Origin: Sphingobacterium sp. GVS05A
GTDB taxonomy: Bacteria; Bacteroidota; Bacteroidia; Sphingobacteriales; Sphingobacteriaceae
Direction of reading: 5' to 3'
Length of the DNA: 64,000 bases
NCBI RefSeq assembly: GCF_019969845.1
Contig: NZ_JAHXYR010000003.1
Span: 496,001 to 560,000, forward strand
Every line of letters begins with the position of its first letter. Within the stretch, counting starts at the first letter, position 1. The notes beneath the pieces are model-generated. The model was not told the DNA's origin. It saw only the letters and a list, made by a program, of their open reading frames with translations, and made no database searches. A program made the translations under genes and the position numbers. Below are positions 1 to 9,322 of the stretch, piece after piece.

Positions 1-1
1 C

Positions 2-1642
2 ACGGGTGAGTTGTTTGTCAATGGCACAGCCTTCCATCTAGCGCGTTGGCCCAATCATGGGATGGTTGCCATGGGTAAGGTTATCGATGCGGGTTCTATT
101 CCACGAAATAAAGATCTGAATCATCGGGGTGGAATTTTTCGGTATAAGGATCCGCGCATTGATCGGTGGGCACAAGAGGAGGACCCTTGGGTTGCCGGTT
201 ATTTCAAATGGGGATATGCTGATGATATGGTTCGTGTGAAAAGTATTGACCGGGAGAAACGGACCATTACAACGCGTGAACCGACCCTATATGGCTTTGA
301 TTACAAGAAAAAATATAGACAATGGTATGGTGTCAACCTATTGGCCGAACTGGATACTGTGGGTGAATTTTATGTAGATAGAAAACTGGGCAGACTCTCA
401 TTTGCGCAGGATAAGCCAATTACAAAATTGAGTTATTCCGTGTTGGATGAACCTTTTTTTAGTCTGACCGGAGCTAAATTTGTACAAATCAAAGGTATTC
501 AATTTGAAGAATCCAGGGGAATGGGGATTTATATGCGCGATACGAAACAGGTGCTCATCGAAGACTGTACATTCCGTAATTTAGGCAGTTTGGGTATTGC
601 TGTCGGATTTGGAATCAAGCCCTTTGAACAGATGCAGCATGAGGGTTCAGGAGAACCACAAGATAACAGTATTGGTGACCTTCATCAACATATCTATAGT
701 CATCCCACATTTGATCATCAGGGTGGAGAGTCCAATGTGATCCGTCGGTGTCATTTTTATCGCTTGGGCGCAGGTGGTGTTTCCTTATCAGGTGGAAATC
801 GTTTGGAACTCAGCAAAGGTAACAATCGCATTGAACATTGCGTTTTCTCGGATTTGAATCGTCTGGAAAAATCCTATCGCCCAGCAATTGCGCTCTACGG
901 AGTAGGGAATGTGGTCAAAAATTGTGAGATCGCAGATTTGCCAAGTATGGCCATTCTTATCCACGGCAATGCACACACAATTGAATACAATTACATCCAT
1001 CATGTGGCACAGGAAGTTGACGATCAAGGAGCGATTTATATTGGACGGGATCCTTCGGAGCGAAATAATCTCATCCAGTATAATTTGCTGGCAAACATCC
1101 CGAAAAAACTAAGAACTTCAGGAATATATCACGACGATGCTTCCAGTGGAACAAAAGTCGTTGGGAATATTTTTGTGAATGCGGGTGAGCGATCTGTATT
1201 TATCGGGGGCGGATCGGATAACTGGTATGTCAATAACTTATTTGTTGCTGCGGGAAGGTGGGCCGTCCGTGTGGATAATCGTTTGGAAAACTGGTTGAAG
1301 AAGCTCAACCTATACGGATCGGGCAATCTGTTTTATGATCGCTTGGTCGGTGTACGTTATCTGATGGATCCCTATCGTAGTGCCTATCCAGAACTGGCCT
1401 TACAATTCGATCGTAGTGGGAGACCAAGTGGAAATGTTTTTCAGGATAACCGCTTTTATAATTGCAAACGGACCTTAAAAGGAAAAAGGAAATGGTTGGC
1501 CTGGGATCAAAGTAATGCGGCGAAATATCTGCCTAGTCTAGAGCAAGATTACCAGAGGATGAATTTAAGTGATTTAAAGAAAGCTTTGGGAAGTCAAGCG
1601 ATGCAGCAGCATATTCCAATGGATCATATTGGGCCACAATAG
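2..1642 (+). CDS. Right-handed parallel beta-helix protein, N-terminus outside the window
   Basis: The reading frame is open from the first bases of the window, so the true start and any signal peptide lie upstream; about 546 residues are visible. The opening residues (ELFVNG, then LARWPN) match the segment that precedes the helix in large secreted Bacteroidota beta-helix proteins. From about residue 150 on there are repeated short beta-coil stretches rich in N, G, I and V (for example VLIEDCTFRNLG and VVKNCEIADLP), the pattern of right-handed parallel beta-helix repeats. Such proteins often bind or cleave polysaccharides, but no catalytic residues could be assigned. It converges on the esterase gene of the neighbouring sugar operon, so a role in the same polysaccharide use is possible but only inferred. 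Confidence 0.8.
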   Translation, partial: TGELFVNGTAFHLARWPNHGMVAMGKVIDAGSIPRNKDLNHRGGIFRYKDPRIDRWAQEEDPWVAGYFKWGYADDMVRVKSIDREKRTITTREPTLYGFDYKKKYRQWYGVNLLAELDTVGEFYVDRKLGRLSFAQDKPITKLSYSVLDEPFFSLTGAKFVQIKGIQFEESRGMGIYMRDTKQVLIEDCTFRNLGSLGIAVGFGIKPFEQMQHEGSGEPQDNSIGDLHQHIYSHPTFDHQGGESNVIRRCHFYRLGAGGVSLSGGNRLELSKGNNRIEHCVFSDLNRLEKSYRPAIALYGVGNVVKNCEIADLPSMAILIHGNAHTIEYNYIHHVAQEVDDQGAIYIGRDPSERNNLIQYNLLANIPKKLRTSGIYHDDASSGTKVVGNIFVNAGERSVFIGGGSDNWYVNNLFVAAGRWAVRVDNRLENWLKKLNLYGSGNLFYDRLVGVRYLMDPYRSAYPELALQFDRSGRPSGNVFQDNRFYNCKRTLKGKRKWLAWDQSNAAKYLPSLEQDYQRMNLSDLKKALGSQAMQQHIPMDHIGPQ

Positions 1643-1879
1643 CGATAGCGCGCTAACTGTTTGTGAAATAAACGAATTCCTTATCAGGACAGTTGGGATT
1701 GCACTTGGCCGTCAAGAGGAATAGATCTTGCCGGAGAGGCTTAAAAATTGCGCAAGATGAGTGTATTTCTAGCGGTAAAAACGGATGTGTTAAAGGACAA
1801 ATGGGATTGAAACCAATGTATTGATACTTAGAAAAAGATCGAAAAGAACTATCGATATCTGCTGGGGGGTACTTTAAGG

Positions 1880-1914
1880 AAAAACGGAAGCTAATGATAC
1901 TAGATTCCGTTTTT
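1880..1914. terminator. Bidirectional hairpin terminator between convergent genes
   Basis: AAAAACGGAA (1880-1889) pairs perfectly with TTCCGTTTTT (1905-1914) across a 15-nt loop. The A-run on one side and T-run on the other let it serve the plus-strand beta-helix gene and the minus-strand esterase operon, which ends at 1920. The rest of 1643-1879 shows nothing recognisable. Confidence 0.7.
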
Positions 1915-1919
1915 TGTTA

Positions 1920-3218
1920 TTATTTCATTTTTTCGGTTTGCTTTCTTATCCAGTCGAACCATTCATTTTTTTGATCGGGATGCGTCCAATGTCCGGTTTC
2001 CTTATAGATACGTAATACTTTTGGTGCACTGATCCCATTGTAGCTGGCATACATGGAAGTTGGCGGACATACGACATCATTGAATCCCCAGGAATAGAAA
2101 CCCGGTACACGGATACCTTTGGCAAAGTTGACCACATCGTAATAGGAGAGTGTATTTTCAAGACCATTGATCTTCTTCAAAACGCTGTAGTTGTTGGGGG
2201 CAAAATAATGAGGCCATCCACCCGCACGATGATGCAGATAACCTGTGACATCTGATAGTGCAGGATAAAGTGCAGCTACCGCTGTAACACGTTTATCCAA
2301 TGCGGTGGTTACGATGCTTAGGGCACCGCCTTGACTTCCCCCCATGACGATCAGGTTTTTTCCATCCCATTCTGGCAGGGAGGATAGATAGTCATTGGCC
2401 CGTATACAACCTAAATAAACCCGTTTATAGTAAAATTGATCTTTATCCTGGAGGTTATTGTTATAATATGCACGCAGGGCTCCGGCGGCGAGATCTTTGT
2501 AAACGACGGAATCTAAATCCACCGGAATGCCATGTATTCCGATGCTCAACACAATCATCCCTTTGGAGGCCAGTTCAATCTCCGGACCATAGGGACGGAC
2601 CCCAGCTCCAGGTACACGTAAGACGGCGGGATATTTGCCCGGATCGGAAGGGACACTAAGTATTCCATAGATTTTACTGTTTCCGATGTTGTTGAAAGAT
2701 ACTCGGAAGACATCAACTTCCACTGTGCTTTTGTCTGGCAATAAGGTCTTCGTTGCCAGCATGGGAACAGATTTGAGTTCCGAAATAGCCTTATCCCAAA
2801 AAGAATCAAAGTCATTAGGTGTATGCTGTGTTGCCACAATCTTTTCGGGTGAGAAACCGATGGTGCAGAGTTTTTTTGTCTGCTTTCCATTTTGTGTTAC
2901 GACGACTGTACAGCGTAAAAATCCCGGCTTTTTTAAGGTAAAAGCGTCACTTTTAAAATGTCCTGAAAAATCTCGAATCTGTTCTTTGACAAAGGGATTT
3001 ACCATTTCGGGCCCAATCTCATAGGAAACGCTATCGCCTTTGAAGGGTTGCCCGTTAGCCTGGATACTGATATCAAAAACGACTTTATCTCCTGGTTTCG
3101 CAAGCCAGTCAGCATAGGCAGTCTTAATTTCAATAGCTAGTTTCTCGGACTGGCCTCTGCTACTAAAGACACAAAGCAAGAATAGTATTGAGAGGAAAAA
3201 TTTGTTGATCTGTTGCAT
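1920..3218 (-). CDS. Secreted acetyl-xylan-esterase-like hydrolase (AXE1 / CE7 type)
   Basis: A 432-residue alpha/beta-hydrolase. Residues 1-22 form a signal peptide, an immunoglobulin-like N-terminal part runs to about 120, and an AXE1-type hydrolase domain covers about 130-425. The nucleophile elbow GGSQGG puts the catalytic Ser at 295; Asp381 (in SWGFND) and His410 (in ETGHW) are the likely partners. CE7 enzymes remove acetyl groups from xylo-oligosaccharides and related small acetyl esters. It is the last gene of a four-gene minus-strand cluster, 20 bp after the transporter gene, so deacetylation of an imported or periplasmic sugar is the likely job. The substrate cannot be read from sequence. 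Confidence 0.85.
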   Translation of the reverse strand: MQQINKFFLSILFLLCVFSSRGQSEKLAIEIKTAYADWLAKPGDKVVFDISIQANGQPFKGDSVSYEIGPEMVNPFVKEQIRDFSGHFKSDAFTLKKPGFLRCTVVVTQNGKQTKKLCTIGFSPEKIVATQHTPNDFDSFWDKAISELKSVPMLATKTLLPDKSTVEVDVFRVSFNNIGNSKIYGILSVPSDPGKYPAVLRVPGAGVRPYGPEIELASKGMIVLSIGIHGIPVDLDSVVYKDLAAGALRAYYNNNLQDKDQFYYKRVYLGCIRANDYLSSLPEWDGKNLIVMGGSQGGALSIVTTALDKRVTAVAALYPALSDVTGYLHHRAGGWPHYFAPNNYSVLKKINGLENTLSYYDVVNFAKGIRVPGFYSWGFNDVVCPPTSMYASYNGISAPKVLRIYKETGHWTHPDQKNEWFDWIRKQTEKMK

Positions 3219-3238
3219 GATAAGCGATTCTAAAGAGA

Positions 3239-4240
3239 TTATTTACCCGCTTCAATAAGAAGCAGAAGTCCGATAATAAATAAGATAAACATGAACGTTA
3301 GTAATAAAACGACCTGCTTGGAGGCACCTTTAAATTCTCGCCAGATAAATACACCCCAGAGTGCAGCGACCAATGTTGCACCCTGTCCCAGTCCATAGGA
3401 AATGGCTGGCCCCGCTTTACCAGCTGCAATAAGGTTGAGCGAGTTGCCAATCCCCCAGATGATACCCCCCAGGAGACCGACAGTATGTACGCTAAAATTT
3501 CCGTTGAAATATTCTTTATAGCTCAAAGGCGGACCATTTAATGGTTTTTTCATCAGCAAAGTGTTAAGAATAAAATTGCTCAATAAAATACCCGTCGAAA
3601 AGATAAATACGGCGGTATATGGGGTCATCTTTCCGCTTGCAGGTGCCTCAAAATTATCAAGGTCCATGGCGGAAGCAATAAAGCGATAAAAAAGCGACAT
3701 CAGAAGCCCCGCCAGGAGGCTTAATAATAGCCCTTTGGAAGAGCGGTTGTTCTGTGTTTTTGTTACTTTTTTGTATGCAATGGCATTGATGATAATGGCA
3801 ATAGCGATACAGATGACCCCTATGAATAGGAGAGTAGGGTTTCCTTTGGTTGCAGCAATATAGTTGATCAGTACACCTAAAATCAATGCAGTCCCGATAC
3901 CAACTGGGAATGCCACAGCCATCCCCGCTAGCGCGATGGCCGAAGAAAGAAGGATATTGGCGGCATTAAAAATAATTCCTCCCAATAGGGCATTGAAAAT
4001 ATGCTGGAATTCAGCCTGTTTCAGATCCGCGACAAAAGGTCTGCCAAGCTCGCCATGGCTACCCAGTGTAAAGGCAAAAATGAGCGAAAGCAGAAAAATG
4101 CCTAATACGTAATCCCAATAGAAAAGTTCGTAGCGCCAGTTTTTGTTCGCTAATTTTTGAGTGTTTGCCCAGGAACCCCAGCAAAGCATCGTGATGACGC
4201 AGAAAAATATGGCCTGTGCATAGCTGCTTACAATAAACAT
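3239..4240 (-). CDS. GRP-family sugar transporter (DMT superfamily)
   Basis: A 333-residue protein made almost wholly of hydrophobic segments, about ten transmembrane helices. The beginning has the conserved CWGSWANTQKL stretch, and the rest resembles the glucose/ribose porter (GRP/RhaT-like) group of the drug/metabolite transporter superfamily. It would import a monosaccharide across the inner membrane. It sits between the GH127 glycosidase (38 bp upstream) and the esterase (20 bp downstream), in the same operon as ribokinase, so the cargo is probably a pentose such as ribose or arabinose. That assignment comes from context. Confidence 0.8.
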   Translation of the reverse strand: MFIVSSYAQAIFFCVITMLCWGSWANTQKLANKNWRYELFYWDYVLGIFLLSLIFAFTLGSHGELGRPFVADLKQAEFQHIFNALLGGIIFNAANILLSSAIALAGMAVAFPVGIGTALILGVLINYIAATKGNPTLLFIGVICIAIAIIINAIAYKKVTKTQNNRSSKGLLLSLLAGLLMSLFYRFIASAMDLDNFEAPASGKMTPYTAVFIFSTGILLSNFILNTLLMKKPLNGPPLSYKEYFNGNFSVHTVGLLGGIIWGIGNSLNLIAAGKAGPAISYGLGQGATLVAALWGVFIWREFKGASKQVVLLLTFMFILFIIGLLLLIEAGK

Positions 4241-4278
4241 AGGGTAATATTTGATCCGTTAATTTATTAAGTTATCGT

Positions 4279-6138
4279 TTACTGTCGTCCTGTTGTTGGT
4301 ATCCATACCTTAGAAAAACCACCAGTCTGACTTGCGTCCGCATAGGGTACCAGGAGAATAGATTGTTTCTTATTGTCACTCGTACTGATGTCGGTTGAAT
4401 AAGCCAAAGTACCCACCCAATTTTTAGGCAACTTATCTTGCGCTTCGGTCAGTTTGATCGCCGCCTTTTCGGGGTAAACCAATTTGGCGGTTTCGAAATC
4501 TACTTGTGGATTTAATGACTGATCTAGGGCAAAGATCTGTGGTCCTCTTTTTAAGGTAAAGCTTCCGGGATAGGTCTTCCCACCGTTGACGATTTCTATT
4601 CGAATATCAAAAGATATGCTGATTTTATCGTTGTCCTTCCAATGACGTACTATTTTTAGCAGCTGGTTGGGTTCAGATTTGTAGGTTTTTCCATTTATTG
4701 TTGCAGTATAGTTTGTCGCCCATTCCGGAACCCGTAATTGTAGTGGGAACTGTGCTGATTGTGGGAGGTTTACCTGCAAAGTCGCAGTACCTTTTCGTGG
4801 AAACTCACTCGTCAGGGTCAACTCCAGCGGAATTGTCTGTTGTGATGAAGTTTTAATCTTTTCCTTGATCTGTGCCGGCTCGTAGAGCAATATGGTTGGA
4901 ATATGGTTTAATTGACCAAAATTCAGGTAAGGAATAAGTGCGATCCCCCGGGGGACACTGCTCAAACAACAGGTGATATTACAGCGGTAAGGTTTTTCGC
5001 CAATCAGTGGCGTATAATAGCTCACACAACCTGTTTGCGGGTTTTCGGCACCCAGTAGATGGTTGTAGATTGTCTTCTCGATTTCATTGTAATATTTTAA
5101 ATCGCCGGTAATGGAGAATAGCTGTGTATTGAACTGTAACCAGGTTGTCGTGACGCAGCCTTCACCCATGTGTGCTGAAGTATCTGCCCGTAAATAATGA
5201 TTGTCCTGAAAACGTTCATGGTCGCTTGACGTACCGGTTACGAATAAACGGTTGGCACTGATATCATCGAAAGTGTAATTGATTACATTCAAAAGATCTT
5301 TATCGCCGGTTAACCGATACATTTTCACCAGTCCGACGATATTGGAAAGCATCTCGTAGGCTTTGGCATTGGCGACTTTGTCCACACGTTTATGTTTTAA
5401 AATGGAGGTGACGATGGCTGGGCCGCCTTCGAAGTCGTAAGCACGGATGATATAACGGCAAAAATCAAGGTATTTTTTGTCTCCAGTCCATCGGTATAAA
5501 TCCAACATGGGATCGATGACAGAGGTGGCTGCCATACCCACGTGTGATCCAGATTTGAGGATGTTTTTTTTGCCGGGGGTATCGCCGAAGGTGTTGTAGA
5601 GCAAATCTCCGATTTGTGTTGCGGCCTTCAATGCTTTTGGATCACCTACAGCGCCATAGTAAGCAAGCAACCCGAAGAGGTCGTATTTGTGCACCCAAAC
5701 ATCCCATGACGTCCAGCGGTTTTCGGGTAGGTAGGTGCCGAGATAGCCATCTTCACCTTGTGTTTCAAGCAAGCGATGAAACATCCGGTCCATCTGTTGT
5801 TTCAGCCGGCTATCTTTGGTGACAAGCCAGGTATTGGCCGCTGCTTCGAGGTATTTGCCAATATGTTCACCGATCCAGCGTTGCTTTCCTGGTCGGGTGT
5901 GAAAACCTTCCAATAAGCCCTCTTCATCGACTTGAAGGAGCCTCTTTTCCAGGTTGAGCTGGTAACGATTGCCTAGGTAACCGCTCAGTATATCAGTTTG
6001 AGGAATCGCGAGATCATATTGGGAAGGCACAACGTAATCTACTTTTGGTATCGCCGCTGTTGTGATCAGCTGTGCTATACTCAGTTGGATGGTCGTCAGA
6101 AGCAAGACGGTTGTTGATAAAAAAATACGAATAGACAT
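4279..6138 (-). CDS. Glycoside hydrolase family 127 protein (beta-L-arabinofuranosidase type)
   Basis: A 619-residue protein with a signal peptide (about 1-22) and an (alpha/alpha)6-barrel glycosidase of the former DUF1680 family, followed by beta-sandwich regions. The zinc-binding and catalytic signature of GH127 is visible: Glu326 and Cys328 in GEGCVTTTW, and the Cys390-Cys391 pair in NITCCLSS. These correspond to the Glu/Cys/Cys/Cys set of HypBA1, in which the first Cys of the pair is the nucleophile. The family releases beta-L-arabinofuranose or related sugars from plant glycans. It lies 39 bp downstream of rbsK and 38 bp upstream of the transporter, within one operon. Confidence 0.88.
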   Translation of the reverse strand: MSIRIFLSTTVLLLTTIQLSIAQLITTAAIPKVDYVVPSQYDLAIPQTDILSGYLGNRYQLNLEKRLLQVDEEGLLEGFHTRPGKQRWIGEHIGKYLEAAANTWLVTKDSRLKQQMDRMFHRLLETQGEDGYLGTYLPENRWTSWDVWVHKYDLFGLLAYYGAVGDPKALKAATQIGDLLYNTFGDTPGKKNILKSGSHVGMAATSVIDPMLDLYRWTGDKKYLDFCRYIIRAYDFEGGPAIVTSILKHKRVDKVANAKAYEMLSNIVGLVKMYRLTGDKDLLNVINYTFDDISANRLFVTGTSSDHERFQDNHYLRADTSAHMGEGCVTTTWLQFNTQLFSITGDLKYYNEIEKTIYNHLLGAENPQTGCVSYYTPLIGEKPYRCNITCCLSSVPRGIALIPYLNFGQLNHIPTILLYEPAQIKEKIKTSSQQTIPLELTLTSEFPRKGTATLQVNLPQSAQFPLQLRVPEWATNYTATINGKTYKSEPNQLLKIVRHWKDNDKISISFDIRIEIVNGGKTYPGSFTLKRGPQIFALDQSLNPQVDFETAKLVYPEKAAIKLTEAQDKLPKNWVGTLAYSTDISTSDNKKQSILLVPYADASQTGGFSKVWIPTTGRQ

Positions 6139-6177
6139 GTTGATTTAAATAGGATGAATAATTGATTATAGAAGGTT

Positions 6178-7095
6178 TTAATTGGATGCTGTACTGTATT
6201 CCTGCCAGTAGGGAATAGAGGTCTGTGCTCCTAGGCGTGTAACGGAGATTCCAGCAGCTTTTGAAGCCAGTCTAACGGCATCTATGACAGGCATATTCCT
6301 AGCGATGGCACTGGCCAAAACGCCACAGAAGGTGTCGCCGGCGGCTGTACTGTCAACTGCATTGACTTTTTCGGCGGGGACTTGGAAATAGTTGTTTTCT
6401 TCCTTGATGAGTGACCCTTTTGCGCCCATAGTAATGATAATAGTGCCTGGACATTTCTGACTGATCGCATCGGCAGCCAGACGAGCTGTCTCCCAATTTT
6501 CAACCATGACTTGGGTGTAATATTGCGCTTCAGATGTGTTTAATATCAGGATATCAATTCGGTTTAAAATACTGTCTGGAAGTGGCTGTGCAGGAGCGGT
6601 ATTTAAGATAATTCTGGTATCGTGCTGCGTTGCAATAGTACTGGCTTCTTCTATTGTTGTTATGGGGATTTCCAGCTGTATGAGCAGTACCGCTGCTTCG
6701 CGAATGACGTTCTGAACAGCTAACACTTCTTGTGGTAGCAGCGCTGCATTTGATCCAGGTGCAACAAGAATACAGTTTTCACCTTGTGCGTCTACAGATA
6801 TAAGTGCAACACCGGAGGGGTTTTCCAGATCCTGAAAGATTGTGTCAACCTGAATGCCTTCCTGCTGGTAATGGCTAATGGCTTGTTGACCAAAGATGTC
6901 GTTTCCAACTTTGGCAATAAAAGATACCTGTGCACCAGCTCTGGCTGCGGCGACAGCCTGATTGGCTCCTTTTCCACCAGGGACCATGAAAAACTGCCCA
7001 CCTAGCACCGTCTCCCCCGGTACAGGAAGATGGGAGGCTTTGATAACCATATCCGTATTGGAACTGCCTAGCACGACAATATTTGTTCTGCTCAT
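6178..7095 (-). CDS. rbsK: Ribokinase (PfkB family)
   Basis: A 305-residue cytoplasmic sugar kinase that phosphorylates ribose (or a similar pentose) at O5 with ATP. The two PfkB signatures are present: GGKGANQA at 40-47 and DSTAAGDTF at 248-256, the latter with the catalytic base Asp254. Length matches bacterial RbsK. It is the first gene of the minus-strand cluster, 39 bp ahead of the GH127 gene. A TACTTTTG promoter element and an overlapping palindrome lie just upstream, and the GntR-type regulator is transcribed divergently. In this setting the true substrate could be a pentose freed by the GH127 enzyme. Confidence 0.92.
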   Translation of the reverse strand: MSRTNIVVLGSSNTDMVIKASHLPVPGETVLGGQFFMVPGGKGANQAVAAARAGAQVSFIAKVGNDIFGQQAISHYQQEGIQVDTIFQDLENPSGVALISVDAQGENCILVAPGSNAALLPQEVLAVQNVIREAAVLLIQLEIPITTIEEASTIATQHDTRIILNTAPAQPLPDSILNRIDILILNTSEAQYYTQVMVENWETARLAADAISQKCPGTIIITMGAKGSLIKEENNYFQVPAEKVNAVDSTAAGDTFCGVLASAIARNMPVIDAVRLASKAAGISVTRLGAQTSIPYWQEYSTASN

Positions 7096-7121
7096 AAAAT
7101 ATCAGGTTTACACGTTATTAC

Positions 7122-7136
7122 TTGATTACTAGTCAA
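7122..7136. promoter_or_regulatory. Candidate operator of the sugar operon
   Basis: A 15-bp imperfect palindrome, TTGATTACTAGTCAA, in which six of seven base pairs match around a central C. It lies 27 bp before the rbsK start and overlaps the predicted -7 element. A repressor bound here would block transcription of the operon; the divergent GntR-type protein is the obvious candidate. Confidence 0.5.
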
Positions 7137-7141
7137 AAGTA
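7134..7141 (-). promoter_or_regulatory. Predicted rbsK promoter -7 element
   Basis: Read on the minus strand the bases are TACTTTTG, an exact match to the Bacteroidota -7 consensus TAnnTTTG. A convincing -33 TTG is not seen at the usual distance. The start of transcription would be about 30 nt before the rbsK start codon. Confidence 0.45.
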
Positions 7142-7294
7142 CAGAATTCATGTCTTGGTTAATTATTATTGCCATTTTTTTCGTTCAGGTAAGGGCAGGA
7201 TAGTTGAGGGAAGATATTTCCTATTTTTTGATGTATATAAGGTATCTTAGTGTATTCTTCTGACTGAGGAGACGAGGGGCTCCTTTGTGTATAA

Positions 7295-7322
7295 TTTCAA
7301 TCGGAGGATATACCAATTGAAA
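7295..7322. promoter_or_regulatory. Inverted repeat upstream of the GntR-type regulator
   Basis: TTTCAAT (7295-7301) and ATTGAAA (7316-7322) are perfect 7-bp arms separated by 14 nt, about 45 bp before the regulator start. It could be an autoregulatory site. It does not resemble the palindrome near rbsK, which weakens that idea. Confidence 0.3.
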
Positions 7323-7365
7323 CCTAAAAGTTTCTTATCGTGCTTATAATGTAGATATCCAAGCC

Positions 7366-8409
7366 ATGAATATGACCAATGCAATAGCTCAGTTTTTAAA
7401 AACACTGGAAATTAGTGATTTTTCGGCCACACCCAAATACTTACAATTAGCGAATACGATTGTCGATGCGGTTAAAAATGAAATCTTGTCGAAAGATGAT
7501 ATGTTACCATCGATCAATGAACTGAGCACCTATCTAGACATATCCCGGGATACGGTCGAGAAAGCCTACCGTTATCTTAAACATCAGGAGATTATTGCCT
7601 CCAATCCTGGAAAGGGATATTACATCAATAAAATTGATGTGCAGTCTAAACTCAAAATTGCCCTTTTTTTAAATAAGCTCAGCACACATAAAAAGATTGT
7701 TTATGACTCCTTTGCACGCGAGCTGGGGGATTATGCCAATTTGGATCTCTTTGTCTACAACTCCGACCTGTCCTATTTGAATACCTTGTTGGGAAGTCTG
7801 ACCAAAACATATGATCATTATGTACTATTCCCACATTTTAAAGAAGGACGGGATAAAGCGCCAGATGTTATCCGTAAGATCCCCACGGAGAAATTGATGT
7901 TGTTGGGTAAGTTTATTGAAGATGTTCCGGGGGAGTTTCCTGCGGTCTATGAAAATTATGAACAGGATATCTATAATGCGTTAGAGGAAGCAAATGAATC
8001 CTTGAGTAAATACCAAATGCTTAAGCTTGTCTTCCCAGATCATAGTGATTTTCCAAAAGCCATTATCAAGGGCTTTTATAAGTTTTGTCAGCAATACGCC
8101 TTTGAGCATGAATTGGTTGCCAATCTGCATCGGGAGAAGGTGATCAAAGAGACCTGCTACATTAATATCATTGAAGACGATCTCGTCAAGTTATTGAACA
8201 AGATTATCCAAAAGAAATTAGTCATAGGTACTGATGTCGGCGTGATCTCTTATAATGAAACGCCATTAAAGAAGTTTATCCTTAACGGTATTACCACAAT
8301 ATCGACCGATTTTGAGATGATGGGACGGTTGGCTGCGGAATTGATCAAAAATAAATCAAAGGACCGTGTGGAAGTTCCATTTTATTTGAAACTTCGACCA
8401 TCGATCTAG
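7366..8409 (+). CDS. GntR-type transcription regulator with a periplasmic-binding-like sensor (AraR-like layout)
   Basis: A 347-residue regulator. Residues about 20-90 form a GntR-type winged helix-turn-helix (the segment from LPSINELSTYLDISRDTVEKA is typical). The remainder from about 95 looks like a LacI/GalR-type sugar-sensing domain, as in AraR of Bacillus. A second Met at codon 3 could also start translation. It is divergent from the rbsK-GH127-transporter-esterase cluster, so it most likely represses that operon until a pentose or oligosaccharide binds. The inducer is unknown. A hairpin terminator follows directly. Confidence 0.85.
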   Translation: MNMTNAIAQFLKTLEISDFSATPKYLQLANTIVDAVKNEILSKDDMLPSINELSTYLDISRDTVEKAYRYLKHQEIIASNPGKGYYINKIDVQSKLKIALFLNKLSTHKKIVYDSFARELGDYANLDLFVYNSDLSYLNTLLGSLTKTYDHYVLFPHFKEGRDKAPDVIRKIPTEKLMLLGKFIEDVPGEFPAVYENYEQDIYNALEEANESLSKYQMLKLVFPDHSDFPKAIIKGFYKFCQQYAFEHELVANLHREKVIKETCYINIIEDDLVKLLNKIIQKKLVIGTDVGVISYNETPLKKFILNGITTISTDFEMMGRLAAELIKNKSKDRVEVPFYLKLRPSI

Positions 8410-8420
8410 TGAATAAAAGC

Positions 8421-8453
8421 AAAAGCCTGATTTCTGATGAAACCAGGCTTTTA
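8421..8453 (+). terminator. Terminator of the GntR-type gene
   Basis: AAAAGCCTG (8421-8429) pairs with CAGGCTTTT (8444-8452), 11 nt after the stop codon, with the T-run at the end of the stem. It lies between convergent genes and could work in both directions. Confidence 0.7.
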
Positions 8454-8488
8454 TTGCCAGCTAGCACCCATTTTGCTGGCGTGCTGTT

Positions 8489-9061
8489 TTATTTTTTTAA
8501 TGTTTTTACGGGGAACAAATCAATCACACCTTTTGCTACTTTACTGATGTTGTTGATCGCCTTTTCAGGATTATCCACATCACCCGAACCGCGTGCTTGC
8601 CAGATCACCGCATTTGTTTTGCGGTCGATAGCCTCGATGATCAGGTGACCATAACGATAACGTTCTTTTGCAACAGGGTAATATCCACCACCATAAAAGT
8701 AAGGGGAGAACCATGGTCTGTACCAGCCCCAAGGACCACCCCAGCCATAATATCCGCCACCGCCATAGACCAAACGGCTTTTGTTGTTGACGATGGTAAT
8801 ATAACGGAATAATAAATCTGGATTATCTTTTGAATATTGGAGTCCCTTTGCCTCTAAAGCCGTATTTGCAGCATCCAAAATATTAGTTTTGGCAATATCA
8901 TTGTCAAAATAAGATTTCGAAAGCGAGTCTACCGGCGGTAGCCAGGCATACGTTTTGAAAGGAGTGAAATCCATCTTTTCTACCCGAGTGGTATTATATT
9001 GATAAGACGAACATGATGCAAGCGCGATGCAGAGCACCAAAAATAATAGAATCTTTTTCAT
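8489..9061 (-). CDS. DUF4136 lipoprotein
   Basis: A 190-residue protein with a lipoprotein signal (LASC, lipidated Cys at 17). The body fits DUF4136: an early DFTPFKTYAWLPP stretch, an ALEAKGLQ region, and a closing VIWQARGSGDV motif. The middle (about 98-128) is very rich in Gly, Tyr and Trp. It would sit in the outer or inner membrane facing the periplasm. No function is established for the family. It stands alone between the GntR terminator and a 260-bp gap. Confidence 0.85.
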   Translation of the reverse strand: MKKILLFLVLCIALASCSSYQYNTTRVEKMDFTPFKTYAWLPPVDSLSKSYFDNDIAKTNILDAANTALEAKGLQYSKDNPDLLFRYITIVNNKSRLVYGGGGYYGWGGPWGWYRPWFSPYFYGGGYYPVAKERYRYGHLIIEAIDRKTNAVIWQARGSGDVDNPEKAINNISKVAKGVIDLFPVKTLKK

Positions 9062-9322
9062 CGTAGTAATTTGTTTATTAACTGTGATGAATCTACCATG
9101 AATATACTGTTTTGCTTTTAAGCATTATACTCATGATGGTTTCATGGCCTATATGGAACTTTTATATTTATTTAACTTGTTTTAATTTCTCATCTATCTG
9201 CTTGTACCACCTTTCGATGGCCCAAAGCGTTATGGCAATTTGTTATCTGCGCTATATGCACTGGATTTGTTCTATAATGTTAGACAAAAAACTATAAATA
9301 TGGTTTAATCCTAATTGTAAAA

